This document shows, piece after piece, positions 35,801 through 49,822 of a stretch of 64,000 nucleotides of DNA. This stretch comes from Cinclus cinclus (Eukaryota > Chordata > Aves > Passeriformes > Cinclidae), in contig NC_085059.1 of the NCBI RefSeq assembly GCF_963662255.1, positions 14,045,234-14,109,233 on the forward strand, given 5' to 3'. Position 1 is the first letter of the stretch. Each line of letters begins with the position of its first letter. The position numbers and the translations under genes are program-made. The notes below the pieces were generated by a model. The model was not told where the DNA came from, did no database searches, and saw only the letters and a list, made by a program, of their open reading frames with translations.

Positions 35801-38800
35801 TGTTTCCTTAATGATGTCTTGGTAATGTACATCATGACAATTTCCAGTAATGATGAGCCAATTTAGCTTGTCAGACTAAGCAAACTATTTTTCTTTTCTG
35901 ATATCTGGATTGTGTAAGGAGTCCAGAAAGCTTTACAGAAGGGGAAGGGAAGCACTTACTCATTTTGTATTTTTTTAGAGGGGGATAATTTACTTTAGTA
36001 GATGCTGGAGCTTGAGTGCACTTGTTAGATTCTAAAGGTTTGAGCTTTATCCAGTATGTGTTCTCCTCTATTGCTTAGTCTTAAAAGATTTTTTGAATTT
36101 ATGACAGCAGGTGAAAATAGGGCCCCTTGTGCTTTTGGAGACACAACTGTTCCTGCTTAGTCACCTTATGGTCTAAGGGTCCATTTGAATAACCATATCC
36201 TCCAGCTTTTATAGTAGTCCATCAAGGTCCTGATTGAAAACCCTCTAAATCCATTGAAGACACTCCTTTGACTTCACTGGGTTTTAACTGGACTGCAGCT
36301 GTGACTCAGGGGCTGAAGGAGGGAAGGAGAAATGTTTTGAAAATAGGGAAAGACCAGATGGCACCAAAACAGAGCTGAGATAAACTTTGTCAAACAATCT
36401 TTCAAAGAAAATACATTCTTGTGTCAAACAAATCTAACTCAAAAGTCTCAATTTCCAGCTATAACATAGAATAAGGCAATAAACCGTGTCTTCACAAAAA
36501 TCAAAATGTTTGCTTCATAGTTTTTAACATTAAATGGTTATTTGCAATATTTTTATTCAAGGTGGCTTTGGGTTTTGCCATAATGTACCTTCAGTGTTAT
36601 TGTTGTAAAAGCACATACAGCAAAAGTCACAGAACATCCTTGGGGTTGAAAGGATTTATTTAGGTAAGACCAGGCTTTTTTCCACTTAAAGTATACTCTG
36701 CCATATCTTGTCTAGTTTTATTTGCATTTACCAAGAGTTCTGGGTGTCAAAGTGTAAATTGAACTACACCCTTAACTAAAACAATTGTTTAGAGTGCAGG
36801 ACTAATACCACAAGTTACTGCTTTTAACATAACACAAGTTGGGGGGGGGAGAGCATATAAATTAGTGTGTGTTGTAATTATTTTGTTCTTTTAGCAGCTT
36901 TAAATTAAAGGTAAATTTGGCTAACATTTGAATTGATTTTAAGAACGTTGTATGCATCTTTGATGGAACTTCAGCAAATCTCTCAAGGTTGTTTGGTTTG
37001 GGTTTTTTTTAATAGCAGGCTTAGAAATTAGCTTATGCTTTGCTTTTTCAATCACACAAAACCTGTATGAAAGACAAAATAATTGCAACACCCTTGTGGG
37101 GGAGGGGGAAAAAGAAAACTAATTACACTGTAAAACTTTGAAAAGCTCAGTTAACCGCTTCAGTAGCAAAGCCTTTCTCATCCAGCCGGACACAGTATTT
37201 TTTAATATGTTAACTGCTATTCTTTTCTTTTGGTTGCATAAATTTGTAACACGTAAGTGTCTTGGTATGTTTAAGTAGTGTCTAAAATAGAATATCTTAG
37301 TCTTTATTCACAGTACTTCTGTATAATGTGTAATGCACTGGACTAACTCTTGTTTACCATTCATGTAACAAAAACCAGCACATTATCTGCACTAAGCTCA
37401 AAGAATGTTGCATTTGTCTATAGGCAGCTCTTCAATAAGATACATGGGAAACTGAATATGGTCTGATGGTAAACAAGGGCTTTTACTGTTCTCTTCAGTG
37501 GAACTTTCTTCTTGGTCAAATTTTAACTAGTTAGTATTATATTTATATACAGGGTCTTCTTTTTCTTTACCAATGTATTTTCCTACTCATAGCTGACCAA
37601 TAAATCCAGTATCTGTTTCAAACCTTCTTGAAGTCTAATTCATATTTTAACTTGATTCATAAAGCTCTTCCTCAAGAGTCACAGCCAAAGTGAGTGGAGT
37701 GTGTGAAGGGTATAATGGAAGCATAAGGAACTTGATAATCCCAGAAAGACCTTGCTGTGGTTCCTGGTGCTTTTGAGAGCTGCACACTAGAAATCTCCTC
37801 CAGTCAGTTGGATTTGGATTGCAAAGTGAAGGCATGATCAGAAATGCCTCCAGAGCCTGTGGGAGAGTCCACACCTATCAGAGCTCAACCCCTTGTCTTC
37901 ATAGCTGGCCATCCTCTGACCTTCCAGGTCAGTTGTGCAGTGGAGGTTTTGTCTCGGTCCTGTAGACCCCGCTTCTTCCTTCCTCTTACTGCTCCAGAAA
38001 CACAAAGTAGACTTGGGGTCTGACAGCAGGAAGGGATTTGAATACTCAATTTACTGTGAGAGGGAAACAAAAACTTTTTCAACTTCTTTTTCAGGAATGA
38101 GATAAAGCAAACTCTTGGCATTGATCTATTTTCATACCCCATTCTTTCTCTGTGGCTGCCTCTGTCTCAGTGTTTGTAGGGTGCAGCCTCACCATGTTTG
38201 GTGTGATGTTCCCAGCACTGGCAGCAGGAAACATCAGACACCTGAGCACACTTGTGTGCGTGGAGCACTGAAGCACCTCTCCTGGTGCCACTGCCCTCCT
38301 CAGAGCCCACATTCAATGTCTTGGTGCAGCTTTGCTATGAAATAAATTATCTAGTTCAGTGTTGCTATAAATAACCCAGGCCTCGGAATGTTCAGCTTGT
38401 TTGTAGGTTTAAAATGTGCTCTCTTGATGCAGCTGGTAAGCTCCCAGCAGTGTGATGGGTCCGTTGCAGGCCTAGCTATGATTTCTTTTGGTCTTGTCTG
38501 TTGGTGAGATGTTAATTCCCATCACATTTGCAGGATTGCCACTAGATGGTGCGGGAAACACAGGCTTCAGCTGCACACATCCTGAACCTATTCCAGTGCT
38601 ATGCACAAAGGGTGGCTTGTAGAATTATTCTGAAGAATGTTTATAGGAATTCAGGCCCAGGGATGAACCTTTTCTAGTGGCCGCAGTTGCTTTGGTAACA
38701 TCCTTGCCAAATAATACCAGTTTTATAAATCCAGCTGTCACAATGGGAATGAAAAGATCCTACTTGGTCCTCAGTGACAAAATAATTCAGTAGGCCCTTC

Positions 38801-40067
38801 CCTTATTGCATTAATCTATTTAATGTTATGTTTTCAGATGAGTACAGTTGTTACATGGTTCCAGTTTGGAGTTTACAAGCTCCTAAATAGTATCTGCAAA
38901 CCTGACATGTAAGTAAGGAAAGAGCTGTTTGGAGGGAAACTGCCAAAATTAACAGAGACCAGAGTCCTTGTCAGAGAATGTAGAGAGAAAAAAGCATCTC
39001 TCCCTCAAAGGCAAAGGACTGAGCTGAGCCTGTGTCCTGTCATCCTCAGCCACAGTCAAAGAAATCTTGTCTTTGCTTAACTTGCAGTAAAATAACTGGA
39101 TCTATTTTAATAGATTTGATTATGCAATCTCTCTGGACTGACTCTGGTAACTGGTCCTCCATAACCCATGTCCACTGCCTCTTCAGTGATAGAAGAAAAA
39201 GTTGGATTTTGGCCTTCTAGGGTGAGAATCTCCCAAATCAAAGCAGTTGACAGTGTGACTTGTCTTTTCTACTGGCACTGCTGAAGCAGAGGAACCTTAA
39301 AATCTGTGGAATTGAGCCCAAAGAGAAAAAGGTAAGTGGAAAGGACAAGACTATACCAAGTACAAGAAGTGACCTCTGGGGAGAAGCTATACTTCACTAA
39401 AGGTAGCACTTCTCTTGGTTTTCATGCTCCCTTTCTAACCCAAAGGCAATAATGGTTTACTCTCTAAATGTTCCCTTACTCTGTATGGAAAACAGTAAAT
39501 CTAATTAAGCTATTTATAGGAATCTGTGGTATACTTGAATATTTTCTTGTTCCAAAATAAGCCTAGTGTTCTCACACATCACTTTTTAAAAGGTAAGACA
39601 ATATGTTTTGGTCAAATCTTCCTAGTGTATCAGTGGACACTACTGATTTATTTTAAAATGCTAGATGTTTATCATAAAAAAGCACACACTACAGAAAATA
39701 AAAGCATACATACCCTCCTGGGTTTTAGTGACCACAGAGATTGGAGTAACACATCCAGTGTGTGTTACACATCCAACACATGAGGCTACACTTTTTTTTC
39801 TTTTCTTTTGTTTTTTCTAGTTTAAGTTTTCTCAGCAGTTTTCTGGTCTCTGGAAACATTCCAGGCTCCAGTGGTTTGTGAGAGTGCTTCATGGCCAGCA
39901 TTGTGCTGGGAATCAAGTCCTTGCCACCCTGGTGCACTCATGTGCATCATAGGGTGCATGTGCTGCCAGCCATGGAACAGCTGCTGCAGGCTCAGAAAGA
40001 TGAATTACAGGTTACTGTGAAAAGGAAACCAGTGGTGATAGTGAATATTTGCCATGATTAATACCTC
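35800..40067. other. Intergenic DNA, no gene recognised
   Basis: Mostly AT-rich, with only short frames on both strands and no domain recognised. It contains a possible distal CNOT6 poly(A) signal (AATAAA at 37599), a G run at 36840 and a CTCF-like motif at 38539. Confidence 0.6.
38539..38550 (+). promoter_or_regulatory. CTCF-like motif, forward
   Basis: CCACTAGATGGT matches the CTCF core (CCASYAGRKGGC) at 11 of 12 positions on the plus strand. The identical 12-mer occurs on the minus strand at 56925-56936. A single motif match is weak evidence of binding. Confidence 0.3.
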
Positions 40068-40385
40068 TGAAAACTGAGCCTCAGGGAAAACCTCATCCCA
40101 CTCTACAGCTCTCTGGAAGGAAACTCTAGCCAGGCTGAGGGTTGGTCTCTTCTCCCAGGTAACCAGCAACAGCACAAGAGGAAATGGTCTGTCAGGAAAA
40201 GTTTAGACTGGATATTTGATTTCCCTAGAAAATTTCATGGAAAGGGTTGTTAAGCATTGAAACAGGCTTCCTAGAGAAGTGGTGGAGTGGCCACCCCTGG
40301 AGGGATTTAAAAGTTGTTTAGCTGTGGCACCTGGGGACATGGTGGGCTTGGCAGTACTGGATTAATGGCTGGCCAGTTTTCCAGT
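40068..40385 (+). mobile_element. CR1 LINE 3' fragment
   Basis: The characteristic CR1 3' blocks are present in order: CTCTACAGCTCTCTGGAAGG, GTTGGTCTCTTCTCCCAGGT, ATTTCATGGAAAGGGTTGTT, AGCATTGAAACAGGCT, GAAGTGGTGGAGTGGCCACC, CCCTGGAGGGATTTAAAAG and GTGGCACCTGGGGACATGGT. It is in plus orientation, with scattered substitutions and no intact frame. It is an old, dead insertion. Confidence 0.92.
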
Positions 40386-42274
40386 GAATAATAACAACTA
40401 CACCCAGTAAAACTCTGCGTGCATTGCCCAGTGAGACAAGATCAAATCAAACATGCTTTTCCTTCCACTGCTTTTTGATTTTCAGTTTTTGACTTCACAA
40501 ATTCATATATTTTCATGTCCTTTGCAGTGTTTTAAGTTGGTGTGTGAGGCAACTGAAGATTTTTAGAGCCTTTGCTGCTCTCTGAGAGACTGTACCCCTG
40601 TGTAAGTGGGGGATATGCTAATGCTGGCAGGTGGTAAACTAGGAGTATTTCTGGCATAAGTTGAGGTAATAGACTACAGGAAGGACTGGGATTACCCTCT
40701 GTAACATTTTCTCCCTCAGGTGGAATCATTTATCCACAGACCAGTGAGGGAAGAAGGAGATGAACAAAAGGTAGAGATTTGGGTCTTGGCCCAAAACAGC
40801 CAACAGGAAATTTTCCACTGACTCCACTGGGCTTTCACTGGGAAAACATAATTGGGAGTACAGAAAAATGAAGTTACCAAATGTGCATGTAGAACAGCCT
40901 GTCTTCTCTGAGACCTGTCCTAACCCCCAGGAGCCCTGCAGGCACAAGGGCAGTGTCTGACCTGTGGCACCCAACAAGGATTCACATTCCACCAAACTGA
41001 GTTTGCATTTTTGCTGAGTCCAGTGCCAAGTCTCTGGTGTGGCTGTACAATTTAATTCAGCTTTCAATTTGATGGTGTGAAAACATGCAGTTTCACTTGT
41101 TACATCATCCTCAGGAGTCAGCCAGCCTTTCCCTTACATTTGTCCATGTATTACTCATGTCCTGTAGGAGCTGGTGAAATAAATAAAGAGAAAGAACCAC
41201 CTGGCACTGCAACACATGTTCCTTTTACCTCTGAGATTCTTTTCTTGTTCTGAAAAATCTGTTTCTATATAATTATTTTTTTCTTATGTGTTTGGCTAAT
41301 CCTATGAATCTTCTTCCCCTATATAGGAATGATTCCCATTCTACAGAAAGCAGAAATAATTCCAAAAGCCAGCAACTAACTGAAGGTCCTGGGTGTCTGG
41401 GTGGCAGAGCAGGTCATACCTGCAGTCCCTAGCTTGGACTCTGGGATTGGCTCTAGTCCCTCTTGTCCTGCAGGTGAGAATCTCATCCCATGAGCTGAGG
41501 CACTTCAGCAAGGGTAAAACTGCTCTGAATTCAGGCAGATCAAATGGTCTGAGGAGGGTACAGAGCCATGGCCTTGTCCTGCCTGGAGCTCCTCTCCACA
41601 GCAGAATGAACAATGTGCCTTCAGTCTGTCAGGTGGGTTGGTTCCCTCCTGTCCCAGGAAAAGGAATGCCTGTGGTGCAGTGCTTTGTTTTCATAGTGAT
41701 TTAAAAAGTGCTGTACTGATGGCCTGGAACACTCTGTACAAGGTTCTGAGAGCAATGAATTCGTAAATATATCTGCAAAGGTTCTGATCCATAAAGATAA
41801 ATAAATGTGTGTTGTCTGTTGAAGTACAATGGAGCTGAGAGACCTTGGGAGTTCGTGTGGGTCAGGATGTGAGTGTTTGTACCAGGAGCAGTAAAATCTA
41901 TGAGTCTTAACTCTTTTATTGTGGTCCAATAAAAAACACTTCTCTTAAAAAAAAACGCCAAACATGTGTGACAAACTACCATGTAAATGTGGTGCTTCAT
42001 ACTGTTGATGAGAAAGGAAAGAAGTTTAATAAAGGCTAATTGCAATGTTTGATTTGATAATTGGGACCTTACAGACCCTACAGGTCTGAGAGTCTGACAA
42101 AGTGGGACAGGCTGTATTAGCCATTGGGGTTTCTGAAAGAGCAGGGAAGAGGGAAATAATTAAACCATTTTGAATTTCCTTTTGAAATTAAATTGCTGGA
42201 ATTAGTATTAGATGCAACTAAATGTGGTGAGGCAGTTTGGGGAGGGTTTGTTTCTTTGTCAATTTTGGCAGCAA
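40386..42274. other. Intergenic DNA between CR1 fragments
   Basis: No exon or transposon was recognised. Open frames at 41341-41704 and 41701-42045 overlap on opposite strands and look like chance. Confidence 0.55.
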
Positions 42275-42522
42275 ATACGAAAATGAGTGGCTTCAAACTG
42301 ACAGAGGGCAGGGTTATATTGGGTATTAGGAAGAAGTTCTTCCCTGTGAGGCCCTGGCAAAGATTCCCAGAGAAGCTGGGGCTGCTCCATCCCTAGAAAT
42401 GTTCAAGGTCAGGCAGGATGGGACTTGAAGAAACCTGATCTAGTGGAAGGTGTCCCTGCCCATGGCAAGGGAGTTGGAATAAGATGATCTTTAAGGTCCA
42501 AACCATTCTACGATATTATGAA
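42275..42522 (+). mobile_element. CR1 LINE 3'-terminal fragment
   Basis: The CR1 3' end is recognisable from GGTATTAGGAAGAAGTTCTT, GAAGCTGGGGCTGCTCC, GTGTCCCTGCCCATGGCAAG and the terminal AAGGTCCAAACCATTCTACG followed by a short ATTATG-type tail. It is in plus orientation, strongly 5'-truncated and non-coding. Confidence 0.93.
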
Positions 42523-45500
42523 AATTTTGAATAATACAATGTTATCACAAATTCTGCCAAGCTTAATGGAGTCATGTTTAAATGCTGCTATGTTTTCCTT
42601 TCTAGCCTGTATCCTTTGCAATGAACTGTAGGAAGGAGGCTTCGTCTTTGGGCACAGAATCCAAAGATTTCTGCTGCCTCTGAGATCACCAGATAATTTT
42701 CTGTTGCCAGCATTAGCTTCAGTGAGACTTCTCTCAGAATCCTGTTGTTGAAGACAGTGAAATTTAATGAAGTGAACTGATGTGCTCAGAACAGCTGCCC
42801 TGCCCTTGCTGTCACATGCAGTGCCTTGTGCCTGCTGGCCAAATGTGCCAGGAGCGCTTTTGCATGTCAGAAAAATGTGCAGAGATTATTGATGTTTGTC
42901 TGCATATTTCTACTGAAAAATAAAACCTAGGAAAAGGTTATACTGGATGCCCCAGCCTCCACCTTCTACCTTCATGGCAAGTCCCACCTTGGAGCACCTG
43001 GTGCAGTAACTGCTGAGCTGGGGAGTGAACTCTATTCCAAAATCCTGAGGATTTTGCTCCTCTTTTTCCTCATTACAAGACCCCAATCTCTTCTGCTCTC
43101 TTTGGTGGTGGAAACCATCATTCCCATTATCCCCCTGACACTTCCCTATTATACTACTGTAGGCTTCTGGATCCAGTTATTTTCCCCAGGTTTTTCTGGT
43201 TGACAATATTGTACAATTACATAATTAATTTGGTTAGTTATGCTTAGGAAAGAGTTTCAGGGTGGAGACACAAGCAGGTCATCTGCAGACAGTTTATTGT
43301 GTGGTTCATTCCCTTATTGAGAAATTGTTGATCTGAAGCTTAGAGACAGCAGAGAAAGGAAACTTCCATTTTCCTGCATTTAAAATGACAAGAGGAGGGT
43401 TTTGCTGAGCCCTGTAGCATGGATCAGTTGTCACTTTGATCTCGAGGACTTCCTAGAGCAGGCAATGCTTTATTATTCCATGGGAAGAGAAGACACTTTG
43501 CAATAGATCCTGCTATTTGCTTGTTGCTATAAAAAGACTGGGAAAGGGAGGTGGGGAGGAATCTGTTCTAAACCCAGCTGGTACCAGCTCAGCCCTTCAG
43601 GGAAGCACAACACTTAATTTCTCTTGTATTTCTTTGACCCAGTTAGCATTGCACAAATGTTCCTGATCACAGGACTGTCTAATCCTCTCTTGAATCCTGC
43701 TGAATTTTATCTTGTTGACATCCTGCAGCAATCAATTCCAGGAGCTGACCCTGCACAGCAAGGAGGCTGTGTTGTTTTCTGCCTGTGTGCCCTTGCTCCA
43801 GCAAACCAGGCTTGAGGAGAGGCAGTATGGAGGGTGAACACAGAATTCAGCATCTGAGGCAGGGATGTCTCCATCCCTCGAGGCTGGGGATGCCTCACAC
43901 TGCAGCACACCTGAAGGAAAGCTGAACATTGACTGAGCAGCTCAGTCACCTAGCTGTGCTTTATGTCACCTTGTAGTGCCTGAAGGAACAGCTGTAGTGA
44001 TGTTTTGGAGAGAGCTGGGACTGAAACAGGCTGGGGTCTGAAGTAGGACCTGGATGTTTCTGGATTCAAATGTGGGCATGATCAGGCCTGTGCTTGTATT
44101 TGCTTCCCCTAAAAAGCAGTTGTATTTTTACTGTTTTCCACAGCTGGCTCTGTGAGCAAGGACCATGTGCAGGTTCCTTTGTTCTTTGTGCAAATCAACC
44201 TCAATCTGAAGCTCCCAGCTTATCCCACTAATGAGGCTGGCATGGCTTGTAGGCTCAGCAAGTCAGGGATGGCCACTGCATTTACATAGCCCCAGCTCAA
44301 CAGGGCCTGGTGGGAGGCTGGCAATGCTAGACAACCATGAAGGGCATTTGTGAGCCAAAGTCACAGTTTATTCTATACAGTTTTTGATGCTTCTGTGCCA
44401 TGATCTGAGGGGGAATGGGAAGAACATCTGGAGCAAATTTGGTATTTTTTGTGTAATTGCTTTGGAGCCTGGACACTTGAGATGCAGAGAGTTTTAGAGA
44501 GCAATCCAGCACCTCTAGTATAAACCATTCTCTCTCCCACATACTCACCATCCAGGAAAAAATAAAAGAACATTCAGCAAAGCACAGCTGACTTGCAAAT
44601 GTCACATTGTGCTGTCACATGAGATGTGGCAGTGTCCCTGCTGGCTCCTCTGCTCTCACCGTGCATGACCACCCTCCCTGCAGAGCAGGGATTTGCTGAT
44701 CCTGAGGGACAAAGCCACTGCAGGTGTGTGAGGCACAGGCAGATAAAGCCTTGTGGTTTATACACAGTTTTTGCTAAGCTCACAGCAGGCTGTTGAGCTT
44801 TCAGCTAGGTTAATTTAAAAGCAAAGGCAAGAAACAGTTGATACAATGCTAATACACGCAAATAAAAAAAACTAATAATTTGATTTTCCTCATCAGCTGC
44901 TATTAGAAATCTGTGCTTTAACCGCAGCGGAAAATTATTTCCATTACAAGTCCATTCCAAAGCACTTAAAGGCTCCTTTTGATTTAAATGGCATTTGGTC
45001 AAACTTTATGTAGCAACAAGCTGGTATTCTAAAAATGCCCAGTCTTTCTACAGCTCTTTGTAACAGTCCTAGGAAGCATTGCCTCCAGGACCATTAATTC
45101 CAGGAAGGCTGCAATTACCAGGAACAATATCTCTCTATTTACACAACATGTATTTTGCATCAGCTCTAGCTCCTGTCAAACAAATTAGATTATACTTGAG
45201 AATCCCTGAGCATGGGGAAAGGCCACAAGCCCATGATGTGGCACTTCAGGGGTCACCCTGCTGTCAACTGTGGCCCACATAAGTGATGCCAGCCACAAAA
45301 ACACACATGGGCCCTGGTGAGCAAGGCAGAGAGATGTGCCTGAAAGTTCTGGCTCTTCAAACACAAGCAGTAAAGCTTTCAGCCATCCTTTCAGAGCTCT
45401 CTTCTGCCCACGGTTACAGCTGCAAATGGAAAATACAAAAACACTTTGCCATTAATCACGTTGCTGATGGTTCAGTCAAGGTTTCATTCAAAGCTAAGGG

Positions 45501-45771
45501 ATTCCTGCTTAGTCACTAAATGCAGTTTAACTTCATTTTGCACCATGATAAATGAAGTTAGTCGCCACTTAGGGAGGCTCACAGTTAATTAAGAAATGTC
45601 CTCAATGAGCAATTAGGCCCAAATGCAGGCATTCAAGGCAGGGGGAAAGCCTGAAGCACCACCCACAGAACCCCAGCTTTCAGCTGAGCCATCCTGGGTG
45701 CCTCGGGCTCAGGTCTGATCTTAAAAAGTGGGAGCTTTAAGTTTTCCTTAGAGCTTTACGAGTTGGATTTC

Positions 45772-45794
45772 TTTTTTTTTTTTTTTTTTTTTTT
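45772..45794 (+). repeat. 23-bp T homopolymer
   Basis: An uninterrupted run of T, preceded by GGATTTC and followed by GTAAAATAAAAAATAG. It could be the reverse complement of a poly(A) tail, but no retrocopied gene was recognised next to it. Confidence 0.9.
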
Positions 45795-47633
45795 GTAAAA
45801 TAAAAAATAGCTGCTTTAATCCTAACTTCAGAGTTAAAGACCTTTTTAGAAACTGATTTTGCTCACCTTGCTGATACCCTCCAGCATCTCCCTGTTTGTG
45901 TGCAGCCCTTGGATCTGCTCCCTCTCCTCCCTTGCATTACAATCCCAGCTGAGGGCCCCATTCATGGCATATCCCTGTCTGTAATCACACTGCACTGGCT
46001 GATATCTCAGTTTGTTTATAAGCATCTCTCTTGCTGGCTGTGTGGGCACAGAAAGGCCCCTCCTGGCTGGGTGAGGCTCTCTGTGCTGCAGGAGTTTCTG
46101 AGGAGCTCCTGCCCTGCACAGGTCTGATCACCAGAGAGACTCGTGGGGCATTGCTTCCTCACCTTTGGTTTCAGCTGATGGGTATCTTTGTCGTTTAAAA
46201 GGCAAGAATCTGAGGAAAGAGTGGGACAGTTTTCTTTCTGCCTCGCCATCTCTGGTTTGTAAATTCTGGTCATGATTTTCTGTGTCCAAATGCATTTACT
46301 GTTTGCAGCAGGAAGAAGCTGCATGGTCATGCAAGCAAAATTGCCATGTTAGCTCAGAGTTTGCTTGTGAGCTGGATGTGAAGTCTGAGACTGAAAGCTG
46401 CCAGTGGGATTTGGATACCAATTCCCCATTCAAATTAATCCAAATCCCTTTGGCAGTTCTGATGATCTCAACAAATGAGATTTTTTTGCCGGTGACTTCA
46501 AATGCAGAGCCTGCCATGAGATTGGCCATGGAAGCAGAACAGCTTTTATCTCTCTCTGTGACCTAAATTCCTAGATAAGGTTTTCTTTCTTGTCTGGAAG
46601 CACTTCTGAACAGGCAGCAACTTCTGCAGGCTTATCCTGACCAGTGATTCCTCAGGGGCTGTTCTGCAGAGAGGGAAAAGAAGGAGCATTTTCTAATGGC
46701 CCAAGTGTGCACCCATGGGGTGAACAGGGAGAAAAGTGCTGTGTAACTACAGGCCACATTATCCCACCCAACAGCATCCAATTTCTTTTACTTTGGTAGG
46801 ACTGCAGGCTCCCTCAGCAGCTGGGGGGCAGAGAGGCTGTGACGAGAGTGACAAGGCTGCTCCTATCCCCATCCCCTTCTTGAACCAGCCCAAAGTACAT
46901 CTGCAGCAGGTGCACAAGAACCAATAATGTCATTTCCAACAGTGCTGATGGTGAAGAAGGTGAGGACTTTTCAAAACAGGATTTAATTGAACCTGAATAG
47001 AAACAACCCTCCATATCTTCTGCCTCTGTCCTGTGTTGAACCAGCTTTTCTTTTCTTACCTGTCACAGCTTCTACCGCACAGCTGGAATTCCTCAGCCTG
47101 GGGCTCCTGGCCCTGCCACTCAGCATCCCCCTCCTGCTGGGAGCTGCTGTGCTCACCCACCAGCACCACCAGTCCCAAATTTCCCTCCTCCCTTTCCTGC
47201 CTTGCCCGTTCTATGTTCTACTCTAATTTGCCCATGTCTCCTTGCCCCCATCTTTTCTGCATCCCAGCAATTTTGGCTCCTCTTGCAAAATCCAGGTGCT
47301 TGAGTAGAATCTCAATTTTGACTAAAGAAAAAGTATTCTCCAGAAAGAGCCAGTTCACTCCAAAGCTTCATTTCTCCAAACCTGGCTGCACCTAATTCCA
47401 AACTCCTGATGCTCCATGGGCACGTAACAGCCACTGCTGAGCAAACCTGGAAATAACACTGTGTTTTTAAATGTCCCCAGCTCTGAGCTCACACAATCTG
47501 CTCCCAGTCCTACATCAGAGGAGTTGGAGGCTTCTCCCAGTGTGTCTTGGGTAGACCTCTCATTTGCTGCTGTGCCTCTCTGCTCTGAAGAAAGAAGGTG
47601 ATGGGTTCAGGAGTGTAGAGACTTGCAAGATTA

Positions 47634-47675
47634 CAGCTCAGAATCCTGTCAGTGTAGAGACAGGATTCTCAGTTG
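47634..47675. repeat. Inverted repeat, hairpin
   Basis: AGAATCCTGTC (47640-47650) and its exact reverse complement GACAGGATTCT (47659-47669) are separated by 8 bases. After one C-C mismatch the stem continues for five more pairs (one G-T), giving about 17 paired positions over 42 bases. It is too short for a typical pre-miRNA and there is no T run to suggest a terminator. Confidence 0.8.
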
Positions 47676-49822
47676 CAGCTGAGAAGGAATCACAGTCCTG
47701 GGCAGCAGCTGCTGAAGGGGTGAAGTGTGAAGGCCTTTGGTGACCCGGTGGAGTGAGAAGGTGTTGGCATGGCAGGTCAGAGCCCATGTGCTGTGGATCA
47801 GCCCAGCACTAAAAATAATCCCTTGTGGAATGCAAAATGGAAACAACAACTGGATGGAAGGATTTTATTTGTTTCCTCTGTCAAAAGCAGTGATACATGC
47901 AGTTGGCACAAGACTTGTTAGGCATTAGAGTCATAAATATTCACATGGAGAGAAATTTAAATGACAGGAGAGAAATGAGGACAAGCATCACTTAAACCCC
48001 ACATTTACCTGAGAAGGGAGGGACTGGTGTGGCAGAGGCAGAGCAGGCTGAGACCTCCTGGGTTCAACTTTCTCCATCAGCTTTAATGAATGCTGGAGCC
48101 ATCTTCACTTCTGTTCTTGCTGTGTGGTTAGTTCAAAAACAGAGCTGAGAAGCAACTCAGCTCCATAGCACTAATGAGTTTCAACAGGAGAAAAATGAGG
48201 TGAGAGATGTGAGGATGAGAAGCTCACACTCTCACCTTTTGATCCTTGAGCATATTTACACTCATGTTGGTACTGAGTAGAAGTTGTTTTTTTCATTTAA
48301 TCTGCTTCAGGGTGGTTTGGAAATCACTTGTGGGGATTTTTATAATTGCAGCTTTCCAATGCTGTTTCTCGTCTTAGCTGCTGTTGAGCAAACAGCCTGG
48401 TCCCTCTGCTCTCCGCTGTGCCAAAACATTTATTCCTGGTAGTAGTAATAATTAGGCTGGTGTTGCTTTGCAGTTTTCTCAGCTACATCTCCTGACTGGC
48501 TACAGAGACAGACAGGACAGGCACCAGACACAGGTGGGTGAGGTTTCTCTGGCTGCAGGAGAAAGTGTCAATGGCAGCTTCTCTGATGGAGGAGTCTCTG
48601 TGTGGCAGTGAGGGATGGCCTGGGCATGTGCCCACTACCCCATGCCAGGACCTCCCAGCCTTGTGGGAATGCTTCTCATCCTACAGACGTCCCATGTAGC
48701 AATAACATCAACATTAAATGTTTGTATATGCTGTGTGCTGGATGGTTGGAACATGCACATTTGTTTTTTCCATATTTCAGTCTAGCAGCAAGAAGCAAAG
48801 CTCAGTCAACATCATCAGCATGGTCAGGTAGGTGAGAATACAGAAGCACAGGTATGAATAACACAAGTTATCATTTTACATTCAGGTTCTGTGAGCACCA
48901 GCCCAGCATCCCTAGGCTGCTCCTCAGCCAAGGCTGCTCTTCTGAGCCTGCAGAGCTCTGTGTGGGCTCATGGTGTTCCCACACCTGAGCAGCAAATCCT
49001 GTGGGTGCCCGCGGTGTGCAGCCTGGCTGTGACAGTGCAGAGTCCAACATGATGCCTGTTCCTTTACAGCTGGCACCACAACAGCCACAGCACTGGCATG
49101 GCAATGCCCACCAGGACTCCCAGCTCTCCTCCTGCCAGGGATAAGTCCAAGAGTAAAGGGAACAGAGATGTGCCAGGGTAAGCACCAGGAAAATCCCCAC
49201 CCAAGGAGTTTTAACATTCTCCACGCTCCATCAAATCCTCATAAAAGACTTCCTATGATTTTAAAGAAATATTTTTTTTATGCTGCTGCTCTAATGGATG
49301 ACGTCTCCAGTGGGATCCTGGTGCTGAGGCAGGGATCTATGATGAGTCTCCCAATAGACATGTGTGTCAGAGAGAGTGCATTTCATACTGTTCAAGCCTT
49401 GGGCAAAGGGCTCCTTTTTGAATAACTGTACCCAAGTTTCAGCAACATCTGGCTGCTTGACATTGGCTGGAAAGCACTGGTATTTCAATGTCCCCACTTC
49501 TTCTCCAGCACAGATGGCATTTGTGTTCTCTCCAGCTCTCTCCAGGTTTTCCTCGTGTTCAGGGCAGTTGTAGGCAGTAGGTGGGAGGAGATGCTTTATG
49601 AACTGTTGCCTTTCCCAAATGAAAACTGATCGCTCTTTCCTTAACAGATGAGACTCTGAATTGTCCCTTTGCCCACAGATGAGGGATATAATGGATCACA
49701 AGAGTCTGCCTGACTCGCATGCATTTTCAAGCCATGTTTTCTGTGTGAGGACTCCAGGGAGAGCCACTAGAGCACAGGTTGGTTATATTTTGTGAATAAA
49801 ATTATTCTAAACAGCTACTTCT

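Larger units (their letters stand above)
42523..49822. other. Intergenic DNA, probably including the 3'UTR of the minus-strand gene
   Basis: No recognisable exon. Contents noted: a 23-bp T run (45772-45794) and a hairpin at 47634-47675. The part just below 49822 should be 3'UTR of the unrecognised minus-strand gene. The nearest minus-strand AATAAA I see is at 48429-48434, about 1.4 kb past its stop, so that end is uncertain. Open frames up to about 120 codons (for example 46282-46566, 47033-47395, 48871-49224) have no recognised domains and opposite-strand competitors. Confidence 0.5.

Noticed and set aside
45772..45794. T run as the tail of a processed pseudogene or SINE
   Set aside because: No gene-like or SINE-like body was recognised on either side.
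46282..46566. 94-codon plus frame and 77-codon minus frame
   Set aside because: Both open by chance over the same bases, with no known domain or exon signals.
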